Positions 41,640-51,315 of a stretch of 64,000 bases of DNA are shown here, in pieces; position 1 is the first letter of the stretch; each line of letters begins with the position of its first letter. The position numbers were made by a program, and so were the translations under genes. The notes beneath the pieces were generated by a model, which was not told the DNA's origin, did no database searches, and saw only the letters and a program-made list of their open reading frames with translations. Source of the stretch: Symbiodinium natans (lineage: Eukaryota; Sar; Dinophyceae; Suessiales; Symbiodiniaceae); NCBI GenBank assembly GCA_905221605.1, contig CAJNDS010002508.1:188001-252000 (forward strand). The letters are read 5' to 3'.

Positions 41640-42200
41640 TAAACTGTCCCCCCCCACACCCAGGCGTCGACACCCCAGGGTCCCAGCTCGAGTGCCTCCG
41701 AACCGCGTGCTTTTCGCGCCTTCCACATTGGGTGTTGGGGTTTTGCTAAATTGTTTAAGGGTACTTTCAGGGTGTCCGCGATTGTTAAGGTTGACGTGGA
41801 TTCTGTTTCATTTTTATTTTGTTTGCGGGGGGGGGGGGTGTGGTTAACTTTAGCTTCTTGGGTTAAATGGGGGTGTAATCGGCCTAACTAGGATTGGCAC
41901 ACTTTAGGGGGTCTTTGCGCTTGGATTGTGCGTTGCCTTTTTACCCTACACCCTAAAACGTGGCCCCGCCTTGTAATCAGGTACCCAACAAGGACGCAGC
42001 GTAGGGTTCATGAATGAGTTTAGAATCGGGTTTATGGGATTTAGGGTTCTTAGGGTTTACAGGTTTATAGGGTTTAGGCGGTTTAGGCGGTTCAGGGTTT
42101 GGGGGCTTGCGGGTTGGAACCCCTCAACCCTCATCAACCCTAACCCCACAACCCCAAAAAACCCCTGAACCCTGAACCCTAAACCCTAAACCCTAAACCC
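41640..42200. other. Mixed stretch, no firm gene
   Basis: A GC-rich island at 41,650-41,735 is open in several frames. The rest is degenerate repeat, with a G run at 41,827-41,838. Confidence 0.4.
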
Positions 42201-42674
42201 TAGACCCGAAACCCTGAACCCGAAACCCTGAACCCGAACCGACCCTTGGTTCCCCCGCCTTGCTCTTCTTGCGGGTCCGCACCGGTGCGAACTCCTGCGC
42301 GGACAGGTTTAGGGTTTAGGGTTTAGGGCTTAGGGCTTCGGGCTTCGGGCTTAGGGTTTAGGGTTTAGCGTTTAGGGCTTAGGGCTGAGGGCTTAGGGCT
42401 GGGGGCGTTCGCGTGCTTGGCCGTGTAAGGCTCGGGATATGGGGGCTATAGGGCGGTTTGATAAGATAGCGTACTTTTTGTGGGGTGTAAAACACTTAGG
42501 ACGCGCTTAGGATGCTCGCCTGAATCTGATCGCAACCCTCTTAACAGCCCCAGTTGTTACTCAAAAAATCCTTGCACGACCTGTTCGTCCCGTATACCCC
42601 AAGCCCTAAACCCTAACCCTAAACCCTGAACCCCAACACCCTAAAACCCTCAAACCCGAAACTCTAAAAGCCAA

Positions 42675-42755
42675 ACTCCTGGCCACCCCGCCCCTCCGAC
42701 GTTCTGGGCTCCAGTCCTCGCTATCCGAAGCGCGCGTCGAATCATCGCTGCCAGC
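42675..42755 (-). CDS. Candidate Ser/Asp/Arg-rich exon
   Basis: After accttcttaatag the frame reads AGSDDSTRASDSEDW, then SPERRRGG. It is probably a disordered segment. Confidence 0.36.
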
Positions 42756-43034
42756 CTATTAAGAAGGTGTGGGGGGTTTAGGGCCTTTCGAGTTTAGGGT
42801 TTGGGGTTTGGGGCTTAGGGCTTGAGGACAAAAGGTTTAGGGTTTAGGGTCTGGGGTTCAGGCTTTGGGGGTAGGTTCTGGAGCGTGGGCTACTTTTACT
42901 GGATTTGGCTTCAGGGGGTTCGGGCCTAGGGCTTAGGGACTGTAAACCTCAATCCCCCATAAATCCTGAACCCTAACCCTAAGCCCTAAGCCCTAAACCC
43001 TAAACCCCAAACGGAAGGTTTGGAATGTCAAGCC

Positions 43035-43107
43035 TCAGTAGATCCTAAGCTCCTCTCTCGAAAGCCTTAATCCCGAAGCCACAAACCGAAATTCTCTAAC
43101 ACGATCC
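43035..43107 (-). CDS. Candidate terminal exon, VREFRFVASGLRLSREEL
   Basis: AG in ccctagggctag-like context, 24 codons to TGA. Confidence 0.35.
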
Positions 43108-43165
43108 CTAGCCCTAAACCCTAAACCTAAACCCTAAACCCTAAACCCTAAACCCTAAACCCAAG
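43108..43165. repeat. CCCTAAA telomere-like array
   Basis: About seven units, one shortened (CCTAAA). Confidence 0.92.
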
Positions 43166-43246
43166 CTGCGATCCACCACCAACCTGAACTGCCCATCTCC
43201 TAAGCAGCCAGAGCCTTGAGATGATCCTCGCCTTGACGCATCTTGG

Positions 43247-43400
43247 GTTTAGGGTTTAGGGTTTAGGGTTTAGGGTTTGGGGTTTGGGGTTTGGGGTTTG
43301 GGGTTTGGGGTTTGGGGTTTGGGGTTTGGGGTTTGGGGTTTGGGGTTTGGGGTTTGGGGTTTGGGGTTTGGGGTTTGAGGTGTGGGGTTTAGGTTTTGGG
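43247..43400. repeat. TTTGGGG variant array
   Basis: Four TTTAGGG units, then about 15 uninterrupted TTTGGGG units, then degenerate copies. A single base change has spread through the whole block. Confidence 0.95.
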
Positions 43401-44237
43401 GCTTGGGGATGGGCTGCTGCAGGGCGGACAGTCAGGTGTGCTTGAGGTTTGCTGTGAGGGGCTTGCTACGGGGTTTTCGGGGTGTAGCACATCGTATGTA
43501 GGCTGTAGGATGTAAGTTTCTTACTGGCCCAAAACCCAAGGAAACAAAAGTTGAAACTTTCAGAATAAACTACCTTACCAGAAGCGAAAAAGTTGAAAAG
43601 TTGGGTTTTGAGCCAGGAAGGTTTAGGGTTTGGGATTTAGGGTTAAGGCGTCAGGGTTTAGGCTTTAGAGTTCAGGGGTTTTGAGGAGAAAGGTACGGGA
43701 CAATACCCGAGGATTTGGCGACACGAGCCCCCTGAGACCTAAACCCCTACATTGCGGTTTAGGGTTTAGGTTTGGGGTTTAGGTTTGGGGTTTGGGTTTT
43801 AGGGTTTGGGGCTTAGGGTTTAGGAGTTTAGGCCTTGGGAGTGCAAGAGGCGAAGCAAAAACCAATCCGTTGCAGCCGCAGCGCTCATGCTTGCCGGAAC
43901 AGGCGTCGCGGGCGTGTCCTCTCAAACTTCCTAAACCCTAAACCCCACACCCTAAACCCTAAACCCTAAAACCTAAACCCTAAACCCAAGAGTAACGAAA
44001 TAAACAGGGCACCCTTTGTGGTTTAAAGGGGGTTGTAAGGGGACCGAAGCCCTCCAAAAAGGGGAAGAATAAGACCTAAACCCTAAGCCCTAAACCCTAC
44101 ATGCACTTCACTAACCAGTTAAACCCTTTAAAGCCTCAAGTCCTCAACCCTTAAGGCACAAAATGCACCAAACCCTAAACCCTAAACCCTAAACCCTAAA
44201 CCCGAAGCCCCAAGCCCTAAGCCCGAAACCCTCACAC

Positions 44238-44348
44238 TCCTCCATGATTTCTGCGATCTCCGTGATCTCGGTGATCTCCGTGATCTCCGTGGTCTCTGTA
44301 GTTTTGCTGCAGCCGCTACTGTCCGATAGGTCCTGGATCAGGGATTTG
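44238..44348 (-). CDS. Candidate exon with Thr-Glu-Ile repeats
   Basis: After ggggggtag the frame reads SLIQDLSDSSGCSK, then TTETTEITEITEITEIAEI and MEE. The 9-bp DNA repeat (gtgatctcc on plus) is in frame. The donor is GTGTGAG. It is likely a short charged helix or linker. Confidence 0.43.
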
Positions 44349-44354
44349 CTACCC

Positions 44355-44452
44355 CCCTAAGCTAAACCCTAAACCCCAAACCCCAAACCCCAAACCCCAA
44401 ACCCCAAACCCCAAACCCCAAACCCTAAACCCTAAACCCTAAACCCTAAACC
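44355..44452. repeat. CCCCAAA then CCCTAAA array
   Basis: About nine CCCCAAA followed by five CCCTAAA. Confidence 0.94.
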
Positions 44453-44663
44453 AATCACCAAGCACCTGTAAAATTTGGGGCCTTGAAACGAGGACCCCAA
44501 CACTGTGGTTGTCTGGGTTCCATTCATTGTGTAATCTTACCATCGCGTCGACGGTCGGGGTTTAGGGTTTGGGGTTTAGGGATAGAGAATTTAGGGTTTG
44601 GGGTTCCGGGTTTTGGGTTCAGGGTCCGGGGTTTGGGCTTGCAGCTCGTGTCTTCGGATGCCG

Positions 44664-45062
44664 CTAGTCGGCACCGACCGCTTGAAGTGCTTCCGGTGGT
44701 AGGCTTCCAGAAGGAATGCTGACACGCCAGTTGCAAAACAATGGTTTGGGCGATTCTTGTCGTACTAATTTGTTGCACAAAGCTTCGTAGTAAACCCTAT
44801 AAACACTAAACCCTAAACAACATGGTACACGGCGGACAAGCGGCCGTGGTACCGGAGGCATATGCGTACGGAGAGGTATGTGTAGAAAGTGCACTTTTGC
44901 ATTGCGTCTTCACGTTTGAGCGGAGAGTGTTAGTTGAAAGCTTCCGAAAAGACATCTGCAAAGCTAATCTGCTCCAACAGCTTCGGGCTTGTTTTTGTCA
45001 ACAAAGCGCCGTCAACTTCTGCAGGTAGCTTTGCCAGTCCAAATCTTTTAGGGTTTGGGGGA
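44664..45062 (-). CDS. Two candidate terminal exons
   Basis: 45,062-44,930 reads LAKLPAEVDGALL, then PKLLEQISFADVFSEAFN, and stops. 44,781-44,664 reads NKLVRQESPKPLF, then SIPSGSLPPEALQAVGAD, and stops. Either may instead be internal. A plus-strand 68-codon frame overlaps. Confidence 0.37.
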
Positions 45063-45134
45063 CTGCAGCGACCCTCAAACCAGAGCAAAACCGAAAATGT
45101 GGACTTCAACCCACGGCCGGGCACCGCGCCGTGC

Positions 45135-45265
45135 TCCCCTAAACCCTAAACCCTAAACCCTAAACCCTAAACCCTAAACCCTAAACCCTAAACCCTAAAC
45201 CCTAAACCCTAAACCCTAAACCCTAAACCCTAAACCCTAAACCCCTAAACCCTAAACCCTAAACC
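45135..45265. repeat. CCCTAAA array, about 18 units
   Basis: Perfect except for one CCCCTAAA near the end. It reaches the exon donor at 45265. Confidence 0.96.
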
Positions 45266-45342
45266 GTAAAGAACCGAAGAAGCCAGAACTCCTCGCGGTG
45301 TGGTTGCAAACCGACAATGCGAGGAGCCTCCGCATGCCATTC
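45265..45342 (-). CDS. Candidate 78-nt exon, donor inside the repeat
   Basis: Acceptor ccctcctcgag. Exactly 26 codons (EWHAEAPRIVGLQPHREEFW, then LLRFFT). The donor ACG|GTTTAG is the first telomere-like unit. It is a good coding candidate. Confidence 0.42.
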
Positions 45343-45704
45343 CTCGAGGAGGGCATAGGGTTTAGGGTTTAGGGTTTAGGGTTTAGCATTCAGGATTCAG
45401 GGTTTTAAGGTTCAGGGTTTAGAGCTTAGACCTTATTATGGGGACGTTTACGAAATGGTGGTAGAGGAGCGGTACCCTATTTTGGGAGACTTGCCCGAAC
45501 AGGGGTTTAGGATTTACGGTTTCGCGCTTGGGGAGGCTAAACTGAAGAAGCACAGTCAGGGAGGCATAATCTTAGGCTCATGAAAAGAAACAGAAGACCA
45601 GAAATTCCCTGAACCCTAGACCCTAATTCCCAAACTTGGGGGGGTTTGGGGAAACCCTAAACCGCTGGATCCGAAGGAGTCGATCTTAAGGAACCCGTTT
45701 GGGG

Positions 45705-46107
45705 TTATGGGGTCTTTTGGGGGTTAAGGGCTTCATTGTAACCGTTAAGGGGGCCCCGCCCTCTTCCCCACGCCTTGAAAAGGTCTGTGGTCAGCACTTT
45801 CTCATTCGAAGAACTGGCATTCGTGGGCTGCCTCGGCAGGCGAAGAAAGCCCTTGGAGAACAAGCCCCAAACATCCGAAGCCCATGAGAGTTCACGGTTT
45901 TTCGAGACCTTGCTCGATTCTGTTACAGCCGGCCTGACTGCACCCTGAACCCTAAACCCCCTGGTCTCGCAACATAGCCCATCCCCCACCCATGAGACCT
46001 TCCTCAAGGCTCATTGCCAGCTTGGGGCTAGTGCCTCCAGTCACTTGACCAGTCCATGAGGCTTGTCTCTGTGCGTTCGGTGGGCAAACGCTGTTGTGGT
46101 GATTCTC
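45705..46107 (-). CDS. Two-exon 3' end of an unknown gene
   Basis: Exon 46107-45999 (acceptor ttctacaccacaag; ASWTGQVTGGTSPKL) joins 45937-45705 (VTESSKVSKNRELSW, DVWGLFSKGFLRLP, VLTTDLFKAWGRG) and stops at TAA. The intron is 61 nt, GT-AG, and contains telomere-like words. The phase is exact (36 codons plus one base, then two bases). It gives 114 residues with no recognisable family. Apart from the BTB gene, this is among the best models. Confidence 0.48.
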
Positions 46108-46469
46108 CTTGTGGTGTAGAACCCTAAACTCTATTCAACCCTAAACCCTAAATTCATCCTAAAGCCTCAAGCCCTAAACCCCAAACCTCCTTCTTGGCCG
46201 TCAACGGCACGAACTCCTAAACCCTGACCCCCGAACCCTCGATCGAAAGCCCTAAGCCCCCTATTGGAGCGTTGGACTTCAGGGGCTCAGGGCTTAGTGG
46301 CACAGGAGTGTCTGGGTGTAGGATTCTAGGTTTCAGGGTTTTTTTTGGGGGGCAACTGTTTCAGAAAGTCGCTCTGAAGAGGTGTTTTGGGTTCAACTGC
46401 CCAGCCGAAACAACCCGAAACCCTAAACCCCAAACCCTAAACCCTAAACCCTCCTTAGCCCTTGGCAAC

Positions 46470-46537
46470 CTACCACCCTAAAGCGTCCAAACCCCCGTCT
46501 TAGGGGGTAGATTGTCGACCCCATAAACCCTTCCTTC
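46470..46537 (-). CDS. Candidate exon, ARKEGFMGSTIYPLRRGF
   Basis: The acceptor ccttgggcctcag is followed by an open basic frame. The downstream end is uncertain. Confidence 0.33.
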
Positions 46538-46704
46538 CTGGCTGAGGCCCAAGGACCCAACAATCTAAGCCCCTAAACCCTAAACAATCCACAACCCTCA
46601 ACCCTCAACCCTCAACCCCCTAAACCCTAAACCCCAAACCCCAAACCCTAAACCCTAAACCCCAAACCCCAAACCCCAAACCCTAAACCCTAAACCCCCG
46701 AAAG

Positions 46705-46777
46705 CCCTGATTCCTGGGACCTCCGGGCTGCTGGTGAGACTGAGCTTGCGTGTTGCTCCCCATGCAGGGGAAGGGCC
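46705..46777 (-). CDS. Candidate exon, PLHGEQHASSVSPAARR
   Basis: After accgttgcccag, about 24 codons. A plus-strand 19-nt island (atgcag|G...|GTGAGG) also looks like an exon, so the strand is uncertain. Confidence 0.32.
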
Positions 46778-46791
46778 TGGGCAACGGTGAG

Positions 46792-46870
46792 GGTTTAGGG
46801 TTTAGGGTTTAGGGTTTAGGGTTTAGGGTTTAGGGTTTAGGGTTTAGGGTTTAGGGCTTAGGGTTTAGGG
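46792..46870. repeat. TTTAGGG telomere-like array
   Basis: About 11 units. Confidence 0.93.
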
Positions 46871-46884
46871 CTTAGGGCTTAGGG

Positions 46885-46966
46885 CTGTCCAGCAAATGTG
46901 GTTCCAAAACGACGGGCTTCGTCTCTGATGATGGTAGGGCATGTGCTACTCCACCTCCAGGCATGG
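46885..46966 (-). CDS. Candidate exon between two arrays
   Basis: The frame MPGGGVAHALPSSETKPV continues into VLEPHLLDS. The ends are uncertain. Confidence 0.32.
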
Positions 46967-46969
46967 TCT

Positions 46970-47106
46970 TAGGGTTTAGGGTTTAGGGTTTAGGGTTTAG
47001 GGTTTAGGGTTTAGGGTTTAGGGTTTAGGGTTTAGGGTTTAGGGTTTAGGGTTTAGGGTTTAGGGTTTAGGGTTTAGGGTTTAGGGTTTAGGGTTTAGGG
47101 TTTAGT
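46970..47106. repeat. TTTAGGG array, about 19 units
   Basis: Near-perfect. Confidence 0.96.
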
Positions 47107-47146
47107 AAGGTTTAGGGTCTGGGTTTTAGGTTTTAGGGTTTAGGGT

Positions 47147-47290
47147 GTTGGAGGACCTTGTCAAACTGCCCATAAAAGACGCGCTGGCGCGCATTATGGC
47201 GATCAAGAAGATCTTCAACTCTGAACACATATTGCCTAACCAATGAAGTGCAAGCATAATGCTTCATACCGAGTCGTCATAGTCCTCACA
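47147..47290 (-). CDS. Candidate exon, strand ambiguous
   Basis: The minus frame reads VRQYVFRVEDLLDRHNAR, then VFYGQFDKVLQ. The plus frame reads LEDLVKLPIKDALARIM, then IKKIFNSEHILPN, and stops. Both are protein-like. Minus is preferred only by context. Confidence 0.33.
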
Positions 47291-47385
47291 AGTCGTAGAC
47301 AAAATGATGGCACGCATCTAACCGTAAACCCTAAACCCTAAACCCTAAACCCGAAATTCAACCCCAGAACCCCTAAACCCTAAAC

Positions 47386-47496
47386 TTCAGTGCTTCGTGC
47401 CTTGGGCCTGGTTACCATCATGCGCTGAAGTGAGAACTTGGGTGACTACTTGGCACCCTAGTTGTGATCAACAACATAGCAAGATGGGTGAAAGCG
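47386..47496 (-). CDS. Two short exons with a 32-nt intron
   Basis: 47496-47457 (AFTHLAMLLITTR) and 47424-47386 (RMMVTRPKARSTE) join in phase 0 across a 32-nt GT-AG intron with acceptor agttctcacttcag. The second ends GAA|GTTTAG, again at the first telomere-like unit. Confidence 0.38.
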
Positions 47497-47539
47497 CTCC
47501 GCGAAGCCCCAAACCCTAAACCCTAAACGATACTAGGAC

Positions 47540-47660
47540 ACAAGTGTAACCTAAGAATAACAAGGGTACCCATTTTGGTTTAAGATGCTAACAAGGGAAC
47601 CTAAACCCCAAAACAAAGAGAACAAGGGCCTACTCTGGGTCCTAGACCACGTACTTAGAA
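47540..47660. other. Dispersed AT-richer element
   Basis: It shares words (agtaacctaagaataac, gggtaccc, ggtttaa) with 27,008-27,070 and 43,985-44,075. Confidence 0.42.
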
Positions 47661-47843
47661 GTAAAAAAAAACCTAAAGCCGAATCCTCGTATCAGGAGCA
47701 CAGCTCTTGAACCCAGAAAGCACGAAGCAGTCTCGGCGCCAGGCAAAGGATAGATGAAGTATCCTCGAGGGTTTAGGACTGTAGGGTCTTGGTTTTCGGG
47801 CTGTAACCCTAAACCCTAAACCCTAAACCCTAAACCCTAAACC

Positions 47844-47914
47844 CTGTAAAGTTCTGGCCTTTAGGGCTTGGGCCTTCAGGGCTTGCAGCCTGTTCAGCTC
47901 TTCAGCTCTTACGC
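47844..47914 (-). CDS. Candidate coiled-coil exon
   Basis: The frame VRAEELNRLQALKAQALKAR is strongly helical and ends at a GT in the adjoining repeat array. LKA repeats derive from ccctaaaggcc-like DNA, so part of the helix is repeat-encoded. Confidence 0.38.
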
Positions 47915-47964
47915 CTACTTGAGGTTTTTGGGGTCAGGAGCCCTCGCAGTGACCATGCCTTCTA

Positions 47965-48002
47965 AGTTTGGGGTTTAGGGTTTAGGGTTTAGGGTTTAGG
48001 GT

Positions 48003-48034
<32 letters not shown>

Positions 48035-48038
48035 GGTA
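47965..48038. repeat. TTTAGGG then TTGAGGG variant array
   Basis: Four to five TTTAGGG, then six TTGAGGG. Confidence 0.93.
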
Positions 48039-48281
48039 TACAGCTACACGCGTGCAGCTAGACTCTGTGAACTCGAGACCCTCACTCAGAAAACCTCAGA
48101 CGAGCTTCTGCTAAGGCGCGCAATCAGGCTCGGAGGCTTAAACTTACGAAGCCCCTCTGTAACTTCTCATGTTGTCAAGCCCTACAACGGGGAGTTTAGA
48201 GCTTCGCTGAGGCTCCCCCAAAACTCTCAAACTCGAATTGAGGGTTTGGGTCTTCGGGTTTATGGGTCAGCTAAACCCTAA
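48030..48281 (+). CDS. Plus-strand open frame of 83 codons
   Basis: The frame reads LCELETLTQKTSDELLLRR, then GGLNLRSPSVTSHVV. It is one of the few islands where plus looks better than minus, whose frames are broken by stops. The start within a TTGAGGG array is unlikely to be real. Acceptors exist at about 48,042 and 48,080. Confidence 0.33.
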
Positions 48282-48352
48282 ACCCTAAACCCTAAACCCT
48301 AAACCCTAAACCCTAAACCCTAAACCCTAAACCCTAAACCCTAAACCCTAAA
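48270..48352. repeat. CCCTAAA telomere-like array
   Basis: About 12 units. Confidence 0.94.
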
Positions 48353-48411
48353 CTTCCGAAACCCCCCCCAAAACCCCCGAAACCCCAAGCCCACGAAGGT
48401 GCGAAGCTGAC

Positions 48412-48467
48412 GTGCGCATGACGCGCTCCTGGCACCCGGGGAGCACCGTGTGGAGGCACCTGACCGC
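48412..48467 (-). CDS. Candidate 56-nt exon, AVRCLHTVLPGCQERVMR
   Basis: Acceptor ctgacttcgacaccag and donor GTCAGC. Eighteen codons. Confidence 0.37.
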
Positions 48468-48484
48468 CTGGTGTCGAAGTCAGT

Positions 48485-48873
48485 GTTTTTGTTGTTGTTT
48501 TTTCTTTAACTTTTTTCTTTTGCTTTCCATGGGCTTTATGGGCTTTAGCTTTTTGTTTTTATGTTTTAAGGTTTAAGGGGTTCTCGGATTGTTTTGAGGG
48601 TTTAGGTCTTTCGGGTGGTTTTAAGGGCCTAGGGGAGTTTTAGGGTAAAAGGGTTTAGGGGTTAGAGGTTTAGGGTTTGGGGATTAGGGGTTTAGAGGTT
48701 TGGGGCTTGAAGCTTACCTTGAGAACCCAAACAGGAGTGTTGCCTTAAATGAACGAAGTTGCTGAGACAAGCTCGCTGTTTTTCTGACACGTATAGCCCC
48801 CCCCCCCCCCCCCCCCCCCCATCCCCAACAACAGCGAAAAAAAAGAAACTAAGCAAAAACAAAAAGCCTATGA

Positions 48874-48904
<31 letters not shown>

Positions 48905-49000
48905 AAAGAGAATACCATTAACAATGATAATAATAATAATGACAATAAGAACACCCAACCCTGAAAGTTGCAAGAGACCCTAGCCTAGCCCTGGGAAAGT
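48485..49000. other. T-rich tract, long C/A runs, (ATT)n-like tract; non-coding
   Basis: A T-rich segment (48,485-48,560), then C runs of about 25 (48,797-48,821) and 20 (48,874-48,893), A runs, and an ATA-rich tract (48,920-48,945). No exon. Confidence 0.8.
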
Positions 49001-49149
49001 TGCACTCGACGACACTCCTCTTCAACTGGACCCTGGCCCTTCAAACCCTCTAAACAAATGCCGACATGAGATCCCCTTCAGCCCATCGGGGGGGGTAAAT
49101 CTCCTAAATATCCATTGGGCCTACCTAGCACGGTAGGCTGGAAACCTGT

Positions 49150-49265
49150 ACAGTAGATTGAACTGTACCATTTGTCGACTGGTCCTTTGCAAGCCACACT
49201 GAACCCCTAATGCACTTTGCCAGGAGTCAAGAGTGCGGGGGTGTGTAACCTGGTGGGGGAGGGGG
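49150..49265 (-). CDS. Candidate exon after a long C-rich acceptor
   Basis: The acceptor cccccctcccccaccag is followed by VTHPRTLDSWQSALGVQC, then LQRTSRQMVQFNLLY, then donor CAG|GTTTCC. The preceding intron carries a degenerate copy of the CCAGTGGTGCCC element. Confidence 0.4.
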
Positions 49266-49499
49266 GGCGTGCGACGATGAAGTATCAAAGAGGGTGGCAA
49301 ACTTAGCAGGTCAGTAACCATATCAAAACATGGGTACCCAATTTTTTGGCACTCTATAAGGGAACCTTGAAAAAATGAAAAGGGCACCACTGGCCAAGCC
49401 AAGCTAAGCTGGGGTAAGCTTCCGAAGCCCTGATCACCCCCCCCGCTCCCCCCCTAAACCCTAAACCCTAAACCCTAAACCCCTAACCCCTAAACCCTC

Positions 49500-49594
49500 C
49501 ACCAAACACAAAGTTATGCGGCCCGGGATGCTTGGACCTTGTCCTGACATCATGATCGACAGTGCCGCAGGGTTCATCATCTGAAGGGAAGAGT
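49500..49594 (-). CDS. Candidate exon with strong acceptor
   Basis: The acceptor gtgtactcttcccttcag is followed by open frames, including CGTVDHDVRTRSKHPGPHNF. The other frames are also open. Confidence 0.36.
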
Positions 49595-49609
49595 ACACGG
49601 TCCAGGGTT

Positions 49610-50100
49610 TAGGGTTCTCAATGCAGGCTTTAGGGTTTGAGGGTTTTAGGGTTTTAGGGTTTAGGAGTTTGGGGGTTTAGGGTTTTAGGGTGTGAAGGCT
49701 TTAGGGCTTTCGGGTTTGAGGTTTCAGGGTGTAGGGGTTTAAGGGCTCAGGGCTTAGACGGGCTTCAGGCTTAGGGGCTGAAGCTGAAGGTTGCGGATTC
49801 AAGGTTTGGGGAGGAGCTTCACGTTAGCAGCTTACAACAAAGTTCGACGTTCTGGATCTTTTCTTTTGGGTTTTTCTTCAAGAGTTGGAACAAGAGTTGG
49901 AAGTCAGATTCAGGGTTCAGTTTAGGGTTTGGGGTTTGTCGTTTGTGGTTTAGGGTTTGTTGGGGGTGTGTAGGGCCTTAGGGCCGTGACACGTTAGTTC
50001 GGGCTCAAGGGCTCTGTCGCTTAAGCCTAGAAGGGGACAAACCCCACGCAACGGTACATATGGGTGTTTATTCTTATGAAGATAGAGAGCCCTTTAATGA
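49610..50100. other. Degenerate TTTAGGG-family sequence, no gene seen
   Basis: Diverged units (GTTTTAGGG, TTTCGGG) with an array-free interior. No supported exon. Confidence 0.5.
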
Positions 50101-50106
50101 GGCCTT

Positions 50107-50391
50107 CTAGCGAACAACAAAGTGCGGCTTCTGCCAACTAAGAGGAATCCTGCAAGGCTCGAGAAAAACCTCAATCCGCAGTAAGAGCGAGGCAGAAGAG
50201 AACGCATTTTCATGTCGGCTTCTGAAATGGGTCAGGGTCCTTGAAATAAGAGTACAAGGGAACAGGACTTCAAGCTGTGTAGGGGCTTCTAACCTTCTCC
50301 TTTTTACTTGCTCTTTGGCAGGAGTCTTTTCGTGCGTCGCTTTTCGATTTCCTTTTTTTAAAGGTATGCGCGAGCAAAGACGAAAGTACGC
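50107..50391 (-). CDS. Candidate long terminal exon, 94 residues
   Basis: After tgcgtgtttgcag a single frame runs 95 codons to TAG: KKGNRKATHEKTPAKEQVKR (basic), then FSSASLLLRIEVFLEPCR. It is one of the longest frames and is not low-complexity. An overlapping frame (50270-50494) is also open, and a donor (AAG|GTTAGA) near 50,290 allows an alternative. Confidence 0.43.
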   Translation of the reverse strand, partial: AYFRLCSRIPLKKGNRKATHEKTPAKEQVKRRRLEAPTQLEVLFPCTLISRTLTHFRSRHENAFSSASLLLRIEVFLEPCRIPLSWQKPHFVVR

Positions 50392-50523
50392 CTGCAAACA
50401 CGCATAAGCGATGATACACTATCTTATGCCATTGATCTCCCCTTTGTTCTTCGAAATGTTGGGTGTTTTCTGAAGACGACGAAGAACCCAACATGCACCT
50501 ATGAACTGCTGTTAACCTCGCAT

Positions 50524-50880
50524 TTAAAAGTCAATCAACAGATGGATCCGCATATTTTCCCTTGCGTCATGATCTACATGTTCACAGGTCTTGTATCTTT
50601 TCGCTCTATAAAAAACCTCGTGGCAGGAGCCACAGACAAATTGGGCAGCTCTCCAAATCGGGGTCCCTCGTGGGCAATCACTTCTGAGGGCGCAGGCTTC
50701 AAGGGACCCTCTAAGCCTAGTGGGGGCCGAAAACGCTGCTTCTCGCATCCGCCCCCTATACCTGGGCCCAAATCCCCCCTGGTCCGGCGGTCGACTACTG
50801 GGGGTACCCATTCCGGGCCAAAAAAAAACCCACCCTCCCCTACACTCTTCCATGTGGGGGGGTTCCGAAAGTAGAGGCAC
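50524..50880 (-). CDS. Open frame of 118 codons with a CxxC...CxxH motif
   Basis: The C-terminal part reads FVCGSCHEVFYRAKRYKTCE then HVDHDAREN: C-x2-C, 12 residues, C-x2-H, a zinc-finger-like spacing. It ends HLLIDF and stops. The N-terminal half is Pro/Arg/Gly-rich and may not be coding. A plus frame (110 codons) and a second minus frame overlap, so this is tentative. Confidence 0.38.
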   Translation of the reverse strand: MPLLSEPPHMEECRGGWVFFWPGMGTPSSRPPDQGGFGPRYRGRMREAAFSAPTRLRGSLEACALRSDCPRGTPIWRAAQFVCGSCHEVFYRAKRYKTCEHVDHDARENMRIHLLIDF

Positions 50881-50942
50881 CCCTTTTTCTTAATGGGGGT
50901 TCCTTTTCATAAGGATTATACTATGTCGGGGGCCTCAATACC

Positions 50943-51020
50943 CCTAAACCCTAAACCCTAAACCCTAAACCCTAAACCCTAAACCCTAAACCCCAAACCT
51001 AAACCCTAAACCCTAAACCG
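50943..51020. repeat. CCCTAAA telomere-like array
   Basis: About ten units. Confidence 0.93.
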
Positions 51021-51021
51021 G

Positions 51022-51100
51022 GAAATGCCCATATGGGCAACTCCCAAACACCCGTTGTGGCCCTGCGAGGCCCAGGCCGGGACGAACTGTACAACCTGGT
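51022..51100 (-). CDS. Candidate exon, VVQFVPAWASQGHNGCLG
   Basis: AG in gcgaacccccaag. It ends at a GT in the adjoining repeat (CGG|GTTTAG-like). Confidence 0.36.
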
Positions 51101-51131
51101 TGGCCACCTTGGGGGTTCGCAAAGACGAAGA

Positions 51132-51241
51132 GGGTTTAGGGTTTAGGGTCTAATTAATTAGGGTTTAGGGTTTAGGGTTTAGGGTTTAGGGTTTAGGGTT
51201 TAGGGTTTAGGGTTTAGGGTTTAGGGTTTAGGGTTTAGGAT
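51132..51241. repeat. TTTAGGG array interrupted by taattaattag
   Basis: Two units, a TAATTAATTAG interruption, then about ten units. Confidence 0.94.
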
Positions 51242-51315
51242 TTCGGCTGAGCTGTTTAGGGAAACAACACCTCAGCCCCAAGCCTAAACGACTAAACCAA
51301 AATAGGACTAAGCCC

